Shown: piece after piece, positions 23,558 to 31,220 of the stretch | How positions within the stretch are numbered: the first letter of the stretch is position 1 | How the letters are laid out: each line of letters begins with the position of its first letter | NCBI GenBank assembly: GCA_009908925.1 | Contig: JAAAOH010000015.1 | Coordinates: 1 to 33,045 of the forward strand | Origin: Spirochaetota bacterium | Lineage (GTDB): Bacteria > Spirochaetota > Spirochaetia > DSM-27196 > PWMO01 | DNA: 33,045 nucleotides | Direction: 5' to 3' | Notes under the pieces: generated by a model | Database searches by the model: none | Seen by the model: the letters and a program-made list of their open reading frames with translations, nothing else | Told to the model about the DNA's origin: nothing | Made by a program: the position numbers and the translations under genes

Positions 23558-25528
23558 TTACTGGTTCTTCGACTCGTCCTCTTCGTTTACGACCTCGTAG
23601 TCGGCGTCCTCGTAGTCCGCCGAGGCGCCCTGACCGTTGCCGCCTGCGCCGGCCTCGGGGCCCGATCCGGCCGCTCCTGCGCCGCCGGCTGCACCGGCCG
23701 CGCCGCCGCCTTCCTGCTGGGCCTGCTGGTACACGGTCTGTGCCAGCGTGTGCGAGGCCTGTTTGAGGGCTTCGGTCTTCTGCCTGATGTCCTCGAGGTC
23801 TTCACCCTCGAGCGCCTTCTTCAGATCGTCGATGGCACTCTGGATGGACTGCTTGTCCTCGTCGGAGACCTTATCGCCGTAGTCGGAGAGGGACTTCTCG
23901 GTTGTGTAGACCAGGCTGTCGGCCTCGTTTCGGGCCTCTGCCCGCTCCTTGGACTTCTTGTCCTCCTCCGCATGCTGTTCGGCGTCCTTGACCATATTGT
24001 TGATCTCGTCCTCGGAGAGACCCGAAGAGGACTCGATGCGGATCTTCTGCTCCTTGCCGGTGCCGAGATCCTTGGCCGAGACGTGCACGATGCCGTTGGC
24101 GTCGATGTCGAAGCTGACCTCGATCTGCGGCACGCCGCGGGGTGCGGGCGGAATGCCCTCGAGATTAAACTCGCCGAGCAATCGGTTCTCGGTTGCCATC
24201 TCACGCTCACCCTGATAGACCCTGACCGTAACCGCGGTCTGATTGTCCTCTGCGGTGGAGAAGATCTGGCTCTTCTTGGTTGGAATCGTGGTGTTTCGCT
24301 CGATGAGCTTGGTGAACACCCCGCCGAGGGTCTCGATCCCGAGGGAGAGCGGGGTCACGTCGAGCAGCAGCACGTCGTTGACGTCACCGCCGAGCACACC
24401 CGCCTGAATTGCGGCGCCCATCGCCACGACCTCGTCCGGATTCACGCCCTTGTAGGGCTCCCGGCCGAAGAGCTCGGTGACGAGCTTCTGCACCATCGGA
24501 ATGCGGGTCGAGCCGCCGACGAGGATGACCGCGTCGATGTCGCCCGCTTCAACCCCTGCGTCCTTGAGAGCGCTCTTGCAGGGCTCACGGGTCTTCTCGA
24601 CGAGATCCCCGATGAGCTGCTCGAACTTCGCCCGCGTGAGGTTGTAGTTCAAGTGCTTCGGACCTGACTGATCCGCGGTAATGAAGGGCAGGTTGATGTC
24701 CGTGCTCTGAGAGCTCGAGAGCTCCTTCTTGGCGTTCTCCGCGCCTTCCTTGAGCCGCTGCAGGGCCATGCGGTCCTGACCGAGGTCGATGCCGTAGTCA
24801 CCCTTGAACTGCTCGACGAGCCACTCGATGATCTTCTGGTCGAAGTTGTCACCACCGAGGTGGGTATCTCCGTTGGTAGAGCGAACCTCGAATACGTTAT
24901 CGCCGAGCTCGAGGATGGAGATATCGAAGGTACCACCACCGAGGTCGTACACGGCGATCTTCTGCTCGTTGTTATTCTTGCCGAACCCGTAAGAGAGTGC
25001 GGCCGCGGTGGGCTCATTGACGATGCGCTTTACCTCGAGCCCGGCAATCCGCCCGGCGTCCTTGGTGGCCTGGCGCTGCGAGTCGTTGAAGTAGGCCGGC
25101 ACGGTGATGACCGCCTGCTCGATCTCCTCACCGAGATAGTCCTCCGCGGTCTGCTTCATCTTCTGAAGCACCGCCGCCGAGATCTCAGGAGGCGAGAACT
25201 GCTTGTCGCCGACCTTCACGCGCACGTCCCCGCTGGGACCTTCATCGACCTCAAACGGAACGATCTCGCGCTCACGGTCCACTTCGTGGAAGCGGCGACC
25301 CATAAATCGCTTGATCGAGTACACCGTGCTGTCGGGGTTGGTAATCATCTGGTTGCGCGCCGGCTGACCTACGAGGCGCTCGCCCTTGTTCGTGTAGGCG
25401 ACAACCGACGGCGTCGTGCGGTTACCTTCCGCGTTCTGAATGACCACGGGATCGCCGCCTTCCATGACGGCAACGACGGAGTTCGTCGTCCCGAGGTCTA
25501 TACCGATTATCTTGTTGGACGTAGCCAT
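23558..25528 (-). CDS. dnaK: Chaperone DnaK (Hsp70)
   Basis: The 656-residue protein is full length, with GGGAGG six to eleven bases before the ATG. The ATPase domain has IGIDLGTTNSVVAVMEGG, VPAYFNDSQRQATKDAG, IAVYDLGGGTFDISIL and VILVGGSTRIP. The linker DVLLLDVTPLSLGIETLGG and the beta-sandwich substrate domain follow, then a helical lid. A Gly/Ala-rich stretch leads to the conserved bacterial end DADYEVVNEEDESK. It folds client proteins with DnaJ and GrpE, neither of which is encoded here. The preceding genes are two Hsp20 proteins on the same strand. No CIRCE element (TTAGCACTC-N9-GAGTGCTAA) is visible upstream, so HrcA control is not indicated. Confidence 0.98.
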   Translation of the reverse strand: MATSNKIIGIDLGTTNSVVAVMEGGDPVVIQNAEGNRTTPSVVAYTNKGERLVGQPARNQMITNPDSTVYSIKRFMGRRFHEVDREREIVPFEVDEGPSGDVRVKVGDKQFSPPEISAAVLQKMKQTAEDYLGEEIEQAVITVPAYFNDSQRQATKDAGRIAGLEVKRIVNEPTAAALSYGFGKNNNEQKIAVYDLGGGTFDISILELGDNVFEVRSTNGDTHLGGDNFDQKIIEWLVEQFKGDYGIDLGQDRMALQRLKEGAENAKKELSSSQSTDINLPFITADQSGPKHLNYNLTRAKFEQLIGDLVEKTREPCKSALKDAGVEAGDIDAVILVGGSTRIPMVQKLVTELFGREPYKGVNPDEVVAMGAAIQAGVLGGDVNDVLLLDVTPLSLGIETLGGVFTKLIERNTTIPTKKSQIFSTAEDNQTAVTVRVYQGEREMATENRLLGEFNLEGIPPAPRGVPQIEVSFDIDANGIVHVSAKDLGTGKEQKIRIESSSGLSEDEINNMVKDAEQHAEEDKKSKERAEARNEADSLVYTTEKSLSDYGDKVSDEDKQSIQSAIDDLKKALEGEDLEDIRQKTEALKQASHTLAQTVYQQAQQEGGGAAGAAGGAGAAGSGPEAGAGGNGQGASADYEDADYEVVNEEDESKNQ

Positions 25529-25583
25529 AGATGTCCTCCCAATGTATGTTCGTCTCTCTATCTGAATCTATCTGAAAACGCCT

Positions 25584-25608
25584 GGCGGGGACTCATCTGG
25601 TCCCCGCC
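25584..25608 (-). other. Strong hairpin in the hsp20-dnaK intergenic region
   Basis: GGCGGGGAC and GTCCCCGCC pair perfectly around a seven-base loop, 55 bases before the dnaK start. AGGCGTTTTC follows on the minus strand, so it could act as a weak terminator or attenuator, or as an mRNA-processing or 5'-protecting stem. Confidence 0.6.
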
Positions 25609-25650
25609 TGCGTGATATCGCTCGTTTGTGTGTTCGGTGTGCGACAGACG

Positions 25651-25697
25651 GAATGCGCGGCGCCACTGCTGCTTCGCACGTGCGGCTCCGCGCATTC
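25651..25697 (-). other. Inverted repeat directly after the first Hsp20 stop codon
   Basis: GAATGCGCGG (25651-25660) and CCGCGCATTC (25688-25697) can form a 10-bp stem two bases beyond the stop codon. There is no T-run, so a 3'-stabilising role is more likely than termination. Confidence 0.55.
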
Positions 25698-25699
25698 GA

Positions 25700-26056
25700 T
25701 TAGCCCTCCGTGACCTCGATCTTGCGGGGTTTTACCTCTTCCTGCAGATGCAGGGTGAGCGTCAACACGCCCCTGTCCATCGAGGCGTCGATTTTCTCCC
25801 GGTTGATCGTCTGATCGAGGGTGAAAACCTGGTGGAAGTCGCCCCGGCGGCGCTCCCGCAGCACGAAGTTGCGGTCTTCGCTCTCGGCCGGCCGCGATCC
25901 GTGGATGATCAGCTGGTCATCCTCGATTCGAATGTCCACGTTGTCCTTGTCGACGCCCGGCATATCGAGTCGAAGCATGACGCTTCCGTCCGCTTCCCAG
26001 CACATGTTGCCGACCGGGCGTACGCTGTTTCCGGTTTCCATTTCCTGCTTTGCCAT
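25700..26056 (-). CDS. Small heat-shock protein, Hsp20/alpha-crystallin family (downstream copy)
   Basis: The protein has 118 residues from ATG 26056, preceded by AGGGGGG. The longer frame to 26113 overlaps the previous gene and is rejected. The alpha-crystallin domain fills the protein: MLRLDMPGVDKDNVDIRIEDDQLIIHG, then FVLRERRRGDFHQVFTL and MDRGVLTLTLHL. The signature G-V-L-T-L-T-L matches the family G-x-L motif. It has a short N-terminal arm and lacks a clear C-terminal I-x-I motif (it ends PRKIEVTEG), so it may form smaller oligomers or mix with its neighbour. It follows the other Hsp20 gene by 10 bases. Confidence 0.93.
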   Translation of the reverse strand: MAKQEMETGNSVRPVGNMCWEADGSVMLRLDMPGVDKDNVDIRIEDDQLIIHGSRPAESEDRNFVLRERRRGDFHQVFTLDQTINREKIDASMDRGVLTLTLHLQEEVKPRKIEVTEG

Positions 26057-26066
26057 ACTCGCCCCC

Positions 26067-26519
26067 CTATTTCGAAACGTCGATTTTGATCTGCTTCGGT
26101 TTGGTTTCCTCACGCTTGGGCAGCGTGACCGTCAGCACGCCGTTCTTCATCTGCGCCTGCACTCTTTGCGTGTCGACGCCGTGCGGCAGGGACAGCGTAC
26201 GCTGAAAACTGCCTTCCCACTCTTCCTGGCGGTAGACCTTCACGTCCTCGCCGAGCGCGGGCAGTTCTTTGGTACCCTTGATCGTGAGTACATTCGACGC
26301 GATGGATACATCGACGTTCTTCTCCTCCACACCCGGGAGGTCCATGTAGACGGTAAACGTGTCGTCATCCTCCACAACGTCGAACGCGGGAGAAACCGCG
26401 CGGTCGAGCAGCCCGCCGTTCGCTCCGTAGTCGTAGTCGAACAGCCGGTTGATTTCGTTCTGAAGGCGGTCGAGCTCGCCGACCGGATCGATTCCCCGTC
26501 TCCAACTGGTCAAGTTCAT
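26067..26519 (-). CDS. Small heat-shock protein, Hsp20/alpha-crystallin family (upstream copy)
   Basis: The protein has 150 residues from ATG 26519, with GGAGGG five to ten bases upstream. A 35-45 residue N-terminal arm (MNLTSWRRGIDPVGELDRLQNEINRLF, the classic bacterial class A start) is followed by the alpha-crystallin domain. Its marks are AFDVVEDDDTFTVYMDLPGVEEKNVDVSI, EGSFQRTLSLP and MKNGVLTVTLPK. The end PKQIKIDVSK carries the I-K-I motif for oligomer assembly. It is an ATP-independent holdase for unfolding proteins. It is the first gene of an hsp20-hsp20-dnaK block, behind a sigma-54-like promoter. Confidence 0.95.
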   Translation of the reverse strand: MNLTSWRRGIDPVGELDRLQNEINRLFDYDYGANGGLLDRAVSPAFDVVEDDDTFTVYMDLPGVEEKNVDVSIASNVLTIKGTKELPALGEDVKVYRQEEWEGSFQRTLSLPHGVDTQRVQAQMKNGVLTVTLPKREETKPKQIKIDVSK

Positions 26520-26576
26520 AACGCCCTCCTTCCTGCTATGGGTTTTGCGTTCATGTTCATGTTTCACCAATAATAT

Positions 26577-26593
26577 AGCAGCTTCCGTGCCAA
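26577..26593 (-). promoter_or_regulatory. Sigma-54-like promoter upstream of the Hsp20 genes
   Basis: TTGGCACGGAAGCTGCT has GG and GC exactly ten bases apart and matches the RpoN consensus TTGGCACG-N4-TTGCT at all but one position. Transcription would begin near 26566, about 47 bases before the first Hsp20 start. A sigma-70 reading of the same stretch is poor, with a TATATT but only a TTGGCT at 21 bases. A TTGACA at 26721-26726 with TTTACC 17 bases on is a weaker, more distant alternative. Confidence 0.6.
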
Positions 26594-26615
26594 CTGTTAG
26601 CCAAGTTATAAGTTA

Positions 26616-26626
26616 CTTCACTGAAG
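26616..26626. promoter_or_regulatory. Small palindrome upstream of the sigma-54-like site
   Basis: CTTCA-C-TGAAG is a perfect inverted repeat about 55 bases before the predicted start of transcription. It could be part of an activator site, though bona fide enhancers usually lie further upstream and in pairs. Confidence 0.3.
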
Positions 26627-26724
26627 GTATTTATTCGAAAAACGGCGCGCCCGGGCTCGTGGTGGAATGGGTCGAATGTGGGCCGCTCGCGCACTGTGGT
26701 AAACTGCACCCCGGCTACTGTGTC

Positions 26725-26757
26725 AAAAAGAAACAAAACCGCGAGACGGGGCGTCGC
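26725..26757 (-). terminator. Possible terminator of the small GRAM-like gene
   Basis: On the minus strand a short imperfect hairpin (GCGACG...GTCTCGC) is followed by TTTTGTTTCTTTTT. The stem is weak but the U-rich tail is good, and the position is 18 bases past the stop codon at 26775. Confidence 0.45.
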
Positions 26758-26774
26758 ACGTGATGCAAAATGCG

Positions 26775-27221
26775 TTATTCGGCGGCGAGGCGGGCGTGCA
26801 TTTCCTCGAGCTTCGTCTCGGGGATGAAGCGCATCACCGTTTCAACGTTGCGGGTGTCGCGGTAGAGGAGTCGGATAAGGGGCGGTGAGTAGCGGAAAAT
26901 CCGCCGCAGCAGGGAGGCTTCGCGCTCAACGTCAACCTCTGAGATATCGCTGAGGGGTATTGAGAAGTAGAGGCCCTCGCGCGGCGAGGTCGGATCGGTT
27001 GCGCTCTGCATCATCGCCGTAAGCCAGTTCGACGAGGGGAAATGCCGGAAATAAAGCGCCCGCTCGGTCACGAAGAACAGACCCCAGACCTCGCTCTCAC
27101 CGGCGCCGCAGCCTTCGAGGCACTTTCCGATCGTGTAGACTTCGACCGTCTCACCGAGTTCCTCTTCCGTACGTCGCCAGAACTCTTCGGGGGATTCTCG
27201 CCTGGAGCTGAACAATTCCAT
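26775..27221 (-). CDS. Uncharacterised protein with a PH/GRAM-like core
   Basis: The protein has 148 residues from ATG 27221. A longer frame to 27278 has no better start, and TATACT lies nine bases before the ATG, so the mRNA may be leaderless. The N-terminus is charged and helical (SPEEFWRRTEEELGETV). The middle, VWGLFFVTERALYFRHFP with a later YFSIPLSDISEVDVE, has the rhythm of a PH/GRAM-like beta-barrel. Two Cys occur in GKCLEGCGAGE. The C-terminus is helical (PETKLEEMHARLAAE). There is no signal peptide. I do not recognise a family, and a membrane- or lipid-related role is only suggested by the fold guess. Confidence 0.65.
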   Translation of the reverse strand: MELFSSRRESPEEFWRRTEEELGETVEVYTIGKCLEGCGAGESEVWGLFFVTERALYFRHFPSSNWLTAMMQSATDPTSPREGLYFSIPLSDISEVDVEREASLLRRIFRYSPPLIRLLYRDTRNVETVMRFIPETKLEEMHARLAAE

Positions 27222-27296
27222 CTCCCGGGCAGTATACCACGCTCGAGGCGTCGCGTCGCCAGGGTGCGGCGGCCACACCCCGGGCGCCCGCCCGCT

Positions 27297-29474
27297 TCAG
27301 CCGTGCTCCCGCACGTACTCGGTGAGCCGGGAGAACGGCAGGGGCATGCTGAAGTAGTAGCCCTGGTATCGCGTGCAGGCTTTCCCCCGCAGATACTCGA
27401 GATGGCGGTCCTGCTCGACGCCCTCGGCGATCACGGTCATCCCCAGGGATTTCCCGAGACTCACGATGCTGTTGATGATCTTCGAGTTGTGCTCCTCATC
27501 CATGTTGATGACGAAGCCCTTGTCTATCTTCAGCGAGTCCACGGGGAATCGCGTGAGATAGCTCAGGGAGGAGTAGCCGGTGCCGAAGTCGTCGATGGCA
27601 ATGCGGAGGCCGGGGTTATGCTCGACAAGCATCTTCATCCGGCGGATCGCATCCTCGGCATCCCGCATGATTGTGGTTTCGGTGAGCTCGAGGATGAGAT
27701 GCCGCGCTTCGACCCCCGCGCGCTCGAGACTCTCATGTACGACATCGTGGAGATCGTCGCGCTCGAGCTGCACCGGCGATATGTTCACCGAAACGAAGAG
27801 CTCGGGGTGGCCGGTGCGGTGGAGATGGCCGATCTGCATGCATGCGCGATCGAGCACCCAGCGTCCGAGCTCGATGATGAGCCGCGTTTCTTCGGCCACG
27901 GGGATGAAGTCGTCCGGCAGGATGATGCTTCCGTCCTCCTGCTCGAGGCGCAGCAGCGCCTCGATCCCGAGCATGCGTCCCGACTCGTCGTTGATCGGCT
28001 GGTAGTAGAGCTCGAAATCGTTGTTCCGCAGCGCGCGCCGCACGCCGTCCTCGAGCAGCAGCCGGTTCATCGCCTTGCTGTTCATGTCCCGTGCGAAGAA
28101 GGTGTAAGTATTGCCACGCTCCTTGGCGCTGTACATGGCCGTGTCGGCATTGCGCAGCACCGTGGAGCGATCGCGCCCGTCGTCGGGTATCAAGGCGATG
28201 CCGATGCTCACTCCCATGCGGATATCGGTCACCGGGCCGTGCTGCTCCACGGTGAACGGTTCCACCACCGATTCGATGATGCGAGAGGCAACCACACCCG
28301 CGTCCTCGGGTCGGGCCACGTAGGGCAGCAGGATGGTGAACTCATCGCCACCGAGGCGGAATACGTCCCTGTCACGAAACCGATAGACCCGGTCGTGCTC
28401 TCGCAGGCAATTCGTCAGCCGGCGGGCGGTCTCTTTGAGAATGGTGTCGCCGATCTCGTGCCCGAGGCTGTCGTTGACCTTCTTGAAGCCGTCGAGGTCG
28501 AGAAAAAGCAGGGCTCCGCGCCGGCCGGGGTGACGCTCCATTTCGGCGAAGATCTGCTCGAGCGTCATTTCGAGCATGTCCCGGTTGCCGAGCGCGGTCA
28601 GCTGGTCGTGGAAGGCGAGAAACTTCAGACGCCGCTCGTCCTTTTTGCGGGCGCTGATATCCCGGAGAATGCAGGTGAGAACCCGATTGTCGCCGAACCC
28701 GCGCGAATTGCCGAGGGACAGCTCGAGGGGGAAGAGGTCACCGCCTCTGCGGCGTCCAATGACCTCGAGTGAGCCCTGGAGCCCCGAGGTCTCCCTATCG
28801 GGATCGTCAATGAAGAAGTACCTGTTGACCAGTTTCCGATAGCGTCCCGCCCGCGACGGTGGAAAGAGGAGATCGAGCCCCTGATTCTCGAGCTCCTCCA
28901 TCGTGTAGCCGAATACTTTGTACACCGCCGAGTTCGCGAAGCGGATAACGAACTCATGATCGATCTGCACGATCGCTTCGGTGACGGTGTCGGCGAGGGT
29001 GCGGTAGCTTTCCTTCAGGCGGGCGAGCTCGTGCTCGAGAGCCCCCCGATGAGAGGCATCCTGAAGCGCAAGAAGGATGTGTGCGTTGTGTTTCGGGCAG
29101 CGTTCGACGAGCAACCGTACGGGAACCTCGTATCCGGAGGCGTGCACGAGCGTGGAGGCACGTACCAGCCGGTACTCTTCCTCGGCGGAGCGCACTCGCT
29201 TCACAAGCGCCTCCCAGCCATGCTCGAACAGGCTCCGCGTATGACCGGCGAGCAGATCGAATATCGTCTGTCCCAGCAGGGAATTGCGGCTCAACCCTAA
29301 CATCTGCGCGGCGCCGACCGATGCATCCGTGATGACTCCGTCAGCGGTCAGACACAGCGTGTGGCGCGCAGGGGATCCGTCCCTGCCTTTCGATTTGTAG
29401 CGGCGAATGAGCTCGTCAACCCGGCTGAGTGACGCCTCTATCCGCCCGACTCGTTGGTCCGGTGTCAGGTTCAT
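27297..29474 (-). CDS. PAS-PAS-GGDEF-EAL cyclic-di-GMP signalling protein
   Basis: The 725-residue cytoplasmic protein has no membrane segment. Two PAS domains (about 35-145 and 155-280) precede a GGDEF domain with intact FRLGGDEF (about 290-460). The EAL domain is also intact: YQPI, EALLR, SVNIS, ELTET, IDDFGTGYSSL, LKIDKGFV, AEGVE and QGYYFSMPL. All catalytic residues for both c-di-GMP synthesis and hydrolysis are present. The canonical RxxD inhibitory site five residues before GGDEF is not evident. The PAS domains would choose between the two activities according to redox, ligand or light input. No PAS cofactor residue is obvious. The start codon has only a weak Shine-Dalgarno. Confidence 0.94.
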   Translation of the reverse strand: MNLTPDQRVGRIEASLSRVDELIRRYKSKGRDGSPARHTLCLTADGVITDASVGAAQMLGLSRNSLLGQTIFDLLAGHTRSLFEHGWEALVKRVRSAEEEYRLVRASTLVHASGYEVPVRLLVERCPKHNAHILLALQDASHRGALEHELARLKESYRTLADTVTEAIVQIDHEFVIRFANSAVYKVFGYTMEELENQGLDLLFPPSRAGRYRKLVNRYFFIDDPDRETSGLQGSLEVIGRRRGGDLFPLELSLGNSRGFGDNRVLTCILRDISARKKDERRLKFLAFHDQLTALGNRDMLEMTLEQIFAEMERHPGRRGALLFLDLDGFKKVNDSLGHEIGDTILKETARRLTNCLREHDRVYRFRDRDVFRLGGDEFTILLPYVARPEDAGVVASRIIESVVEPFTVEQHGPVTDIRMGVSIGIALIPDDGRDRSTVLRNADTAMYSAKERGNTYTFFARDMNSKAMNRLLLEDGVRRALRNNDFELYYQPINDESGRMLGIEALLRLEQEDGSIILPDDFIPVAEETRLIIELGRWVLDRACMQIGHLHRTGHPELFVSVNISPVQLERDDLHDVVHESLERAGVEARHLILELTETTIMRDAEDAIRRMKMLVEHNPGLRIAIDDFGTGYSSLSYLTRFPVDSLKIDKGFVINMDEEHNSKIINSIVSLGKSLGMTVIAEGVEQDRHLEYLRGKACTRYQGYYFSMPLPFSRLTEYVREHG

Positions 29475-29538
29475 TCATGCATCGCCGGAGTATCTGTGAA
29501 TCCATTGTAATGCCAATCCGCGTGCACGGGAACCACGC

Positions 29539-29567
29539 TTGCGCGCAGCCCCCGGCGCGTGTATAAC
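29539..29567 (+). promoter_or_regulatory. Promoter of the DapA-family gene
   Basis: TTGCGC (29539-29544) and TATAAC (29562-29567) are 17 bases apart. The short leader carries AGGAGG five bases before the ATG at 29588. Confidence 0.65.
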
Positions 29568-29587
29568 GAAGGGCACAGGAGGCATTC

Positions 29588-30697
29588 ATGGCAGATCTCA
29601 TCCGTTCCTCACTCGTGGCCAGGCTTTTCCCCTCGGGCATACCCCGACTGTGGTGCCCGATTCTCACGCACTATGATGCTGAGGGGAGAATAGATCAAGA
29701 CCGCATCCGTGCTCACCTGCGGCATCTCGCGCCGACCGTCCGCACGTTTCTGGCTCCGGGGTCGACCGGCGACGGCTGGGAGATGTCCGACGCGGAGCGA
29801 AGCGAGCTCCTCGAGTTGCTCCTCGAAACCGCGGCGGAACTCGAGGTCTGGATACTCGTCGGTGTGCTCGCCACCGAGCGGGGCGCGGCCCGACGAAGCG
29901 TGGCGGCCCTCGGCGCGGAGCTCGCCGGCGGGGGCGACGCACAGGCGGGCGATGCCGGCGCAGGCTACGCGCAGGCGGGCGATGCCGGCGCCCGCGAAGG
30001 CGGTGCCGGGAGCGCGGTCGAGGCCCTCGCCGCGCGTCGCGTGTGCGGGTTCACCGTGACACCGCCGAAAGGAGCGGATCTCGACCAGACGGTAATCCGC
30101 GGCGAGCTCGAGAGCATCCTCGGGCTCGGATATCCGACCGCTCTGTATCAGCTCCCGCAGATAACCGAAAACGAAATGTCACCCGAGACGGTTTCCGACC
30201 TCGCGGCGCGCTATGAGAACTTCTACCTCTTCAAGGATACGAGCGGCGGAGACCGGGTAGCCCTGTCCGGCGCGCCCACCGCCGACGTGTTCATGGTTCG
30301 CGGGGCCGAGGGCGGCTACGCGAAGCATCTCAAACCCGCCGGCGGCCGCTACGACGGATTCCTGTTGAGCACTGCAAACTCTTTCGCAGCGGAGCTGAGC
30401 GAGATCGTCGAGCTCGTGTTCGCCGGCAGACAGGAGGAGGCCGCCGCGCTTTCGGCACGGGTGGAGACGGTGGTCAACGGCGTCTTCGACGCGGTGTCGG
30501 CTCTGCCCTACGGCAACCCCTTCGCCAACGCGAACAAAGCCATCGATCACGTCCGGGCCTATCTCCCGGACCACGGCTCCGTCCCCCCGCCCATGACCCA
30601 CAGCGGCAACCGCATCCCGCAGGACGCGGTCGAGCTCGCCGAGCGTCTCCTGCGCGAGGAGGACCTCCTGCCCGGGCGCGGGTACCTGCGGCCATAG
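29588..30697 (+). CDS. Dihydrodipicolinate synthase/N-acetylneuraminate lyase family aldolase
   Basis: The protein has 369 residues, and AGGAGG five bases before the ATG sets the start. It is a class I aldolase TIM barrel with the substrate loop PGSTGDGWEMSDAER (58-72), catalytic Tyr187 in ALYQLPQ, and Schiff-base Lys216 in LFKDTSG, 29 residues apart as in DapA. Compared with the usual 290-310 residues it has a 30-residue Gly/Ala/Asp insert (about 113-143) with an internal repeat, and a C-terminal extension. The TGDGWE and PQITE blocks differ from true lysine-pathway DapA. A sugar-acid or other keto-acid lyase/dehydratase role is more likely than lysine synthesis. No pathway partner is adjacent. 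Confidence 0.85.
   Translation: MADLIRSSLVARLFPSGIPRLWCPILTHYDAEGRIDQDRIRAHLRHLAPTVRTFLAPGSTGDGWEMSDAERSELLELLLETAAELEVWILVGVLATERGAARRSVAALGAELAGGGDAQAGDAGAGYAQAGDAGAREGGAGSAVEALAARRVCGFTVTPPKGADLDQTVIRGELESILGLGYPTALYQLPQITENEMSPETVSDLAARYENFYLFKDTSGGDRVALSGAPTADVFMVRGAEGGYAKHLKPAGGRYDGFLLSTANSFAAELSEIVELVFAGRQEEAAALSARVETVVNGVFDAVSALPYGNPFANANKAIDHVRAYLPDHGSVPPPMTHSGNRIPQDAVELAERLLREEDLLPGRGYLRP
29942..29991 (+). repeat. 30-bp tandem duplication inside the DapA-family gene
   Basis: CAGGCGGGCGATGCCGGCGC occurs at 29942-29961 and 29972-29991, a 30-base period. It encodes two copies of AQAGDAGA in the extra surface insert. Confidence 0.95.
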
Positions 30698-30802
30698 GGG
30701 CCGGCCGCGCGGTGGGGGCGCGAGGCGGATACCATGCCGCGGCCGTCGACCACCTCGCCGAAGCCCCTGGGCCTCCGTTATACTGGGCGTTGGAGGTACA
30801 AC

Positions 30803-31189
30803 ATGAGAAAATTCGCACTCTTCGCATTCAACGGCGATCCCATGTGCTTCGTGCACGTGCTCTTGAACGCACTCGACATCAAGGAAAAGGGCCACGAGGT
30901 TGCGCTCGTCGTGGAAGGCAGCGCTACGAAGCTGGTGAAGCTCCTCTCCGGCGGCCCGGGACTCGAGGACTTTGCGCAGCAGAACCCCCAGATGCACAAG
31001 ATGATCGCCGATCTCTTTCAGCAGGTGAAGGAAGCCGACATGATAAGCTGCGTCTGCCAGGCCTGCTCCAACATGATGGGATCTCTCGAGGACGCTAAAG
31101 GGCTTGCCCTGCCGCTGTGCAGCGAGCTCAAAGGGCACCCTTCGATGACCCGCTACATCGAGGAAGGTTACGAGATCATCTCGTTCTGA
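30803..31189 (+). CDS. DsrE-like small cytoplasmic protein with CxCxxC motif
   Basis: The protein has 128 residues from ATG 30803, with GGAGG six to ten bases upstream. An earlier in-frame start lies ahead of the likely -10 (TATACT, 30779-30784) and is rejected. The pattern MRKFALFAFNGDPMCFVHVLLNAL, EVALVVEGSA and CVCQACSNMMG fits the DsrE/DsrF-like Rossmann-type family. The CVCQAC cluster lies where family members often carry a sulfur-handling Cys, so sulfur or metal binding is plausible. It is not in an obvious sulfur-relay operon. It converges with the universal stress gene (31 bases between stop codons). Confidence 0.75.
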   Translation: MRKFALFAFNGDPMCFVHVLLNALDIKEKGHEVALVVEGSATKLVKLLSGGPGLEDFAQQNPQMHKMIADLFQQVKEADMISCVCQACSNMMGSLEDAKGLALPLCSELKGHPSMTRYIEEGYEIISF

Positions 31190-31220
31190 ATGGTCTGCGG
31201 TGCGCGCGGCAGCAGCATGC

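Noticed and set aside
25529..25699. CIRCE/HrcA operator before dnaK
   Set aside because: I looked for TTAGCACTC-N9-GAGTGCTAA and near forms on both strands. Only GC-rich stems unrelated to CIRCE are present.
27042..28772. A 576-codon open frame on the plus strand opposite the GGDEF-EAL gene
   Set aside because: It is antisense to intact, motif-rich coding sequence and has no plausible start signal or protein family. It is a codon-bias artefact.
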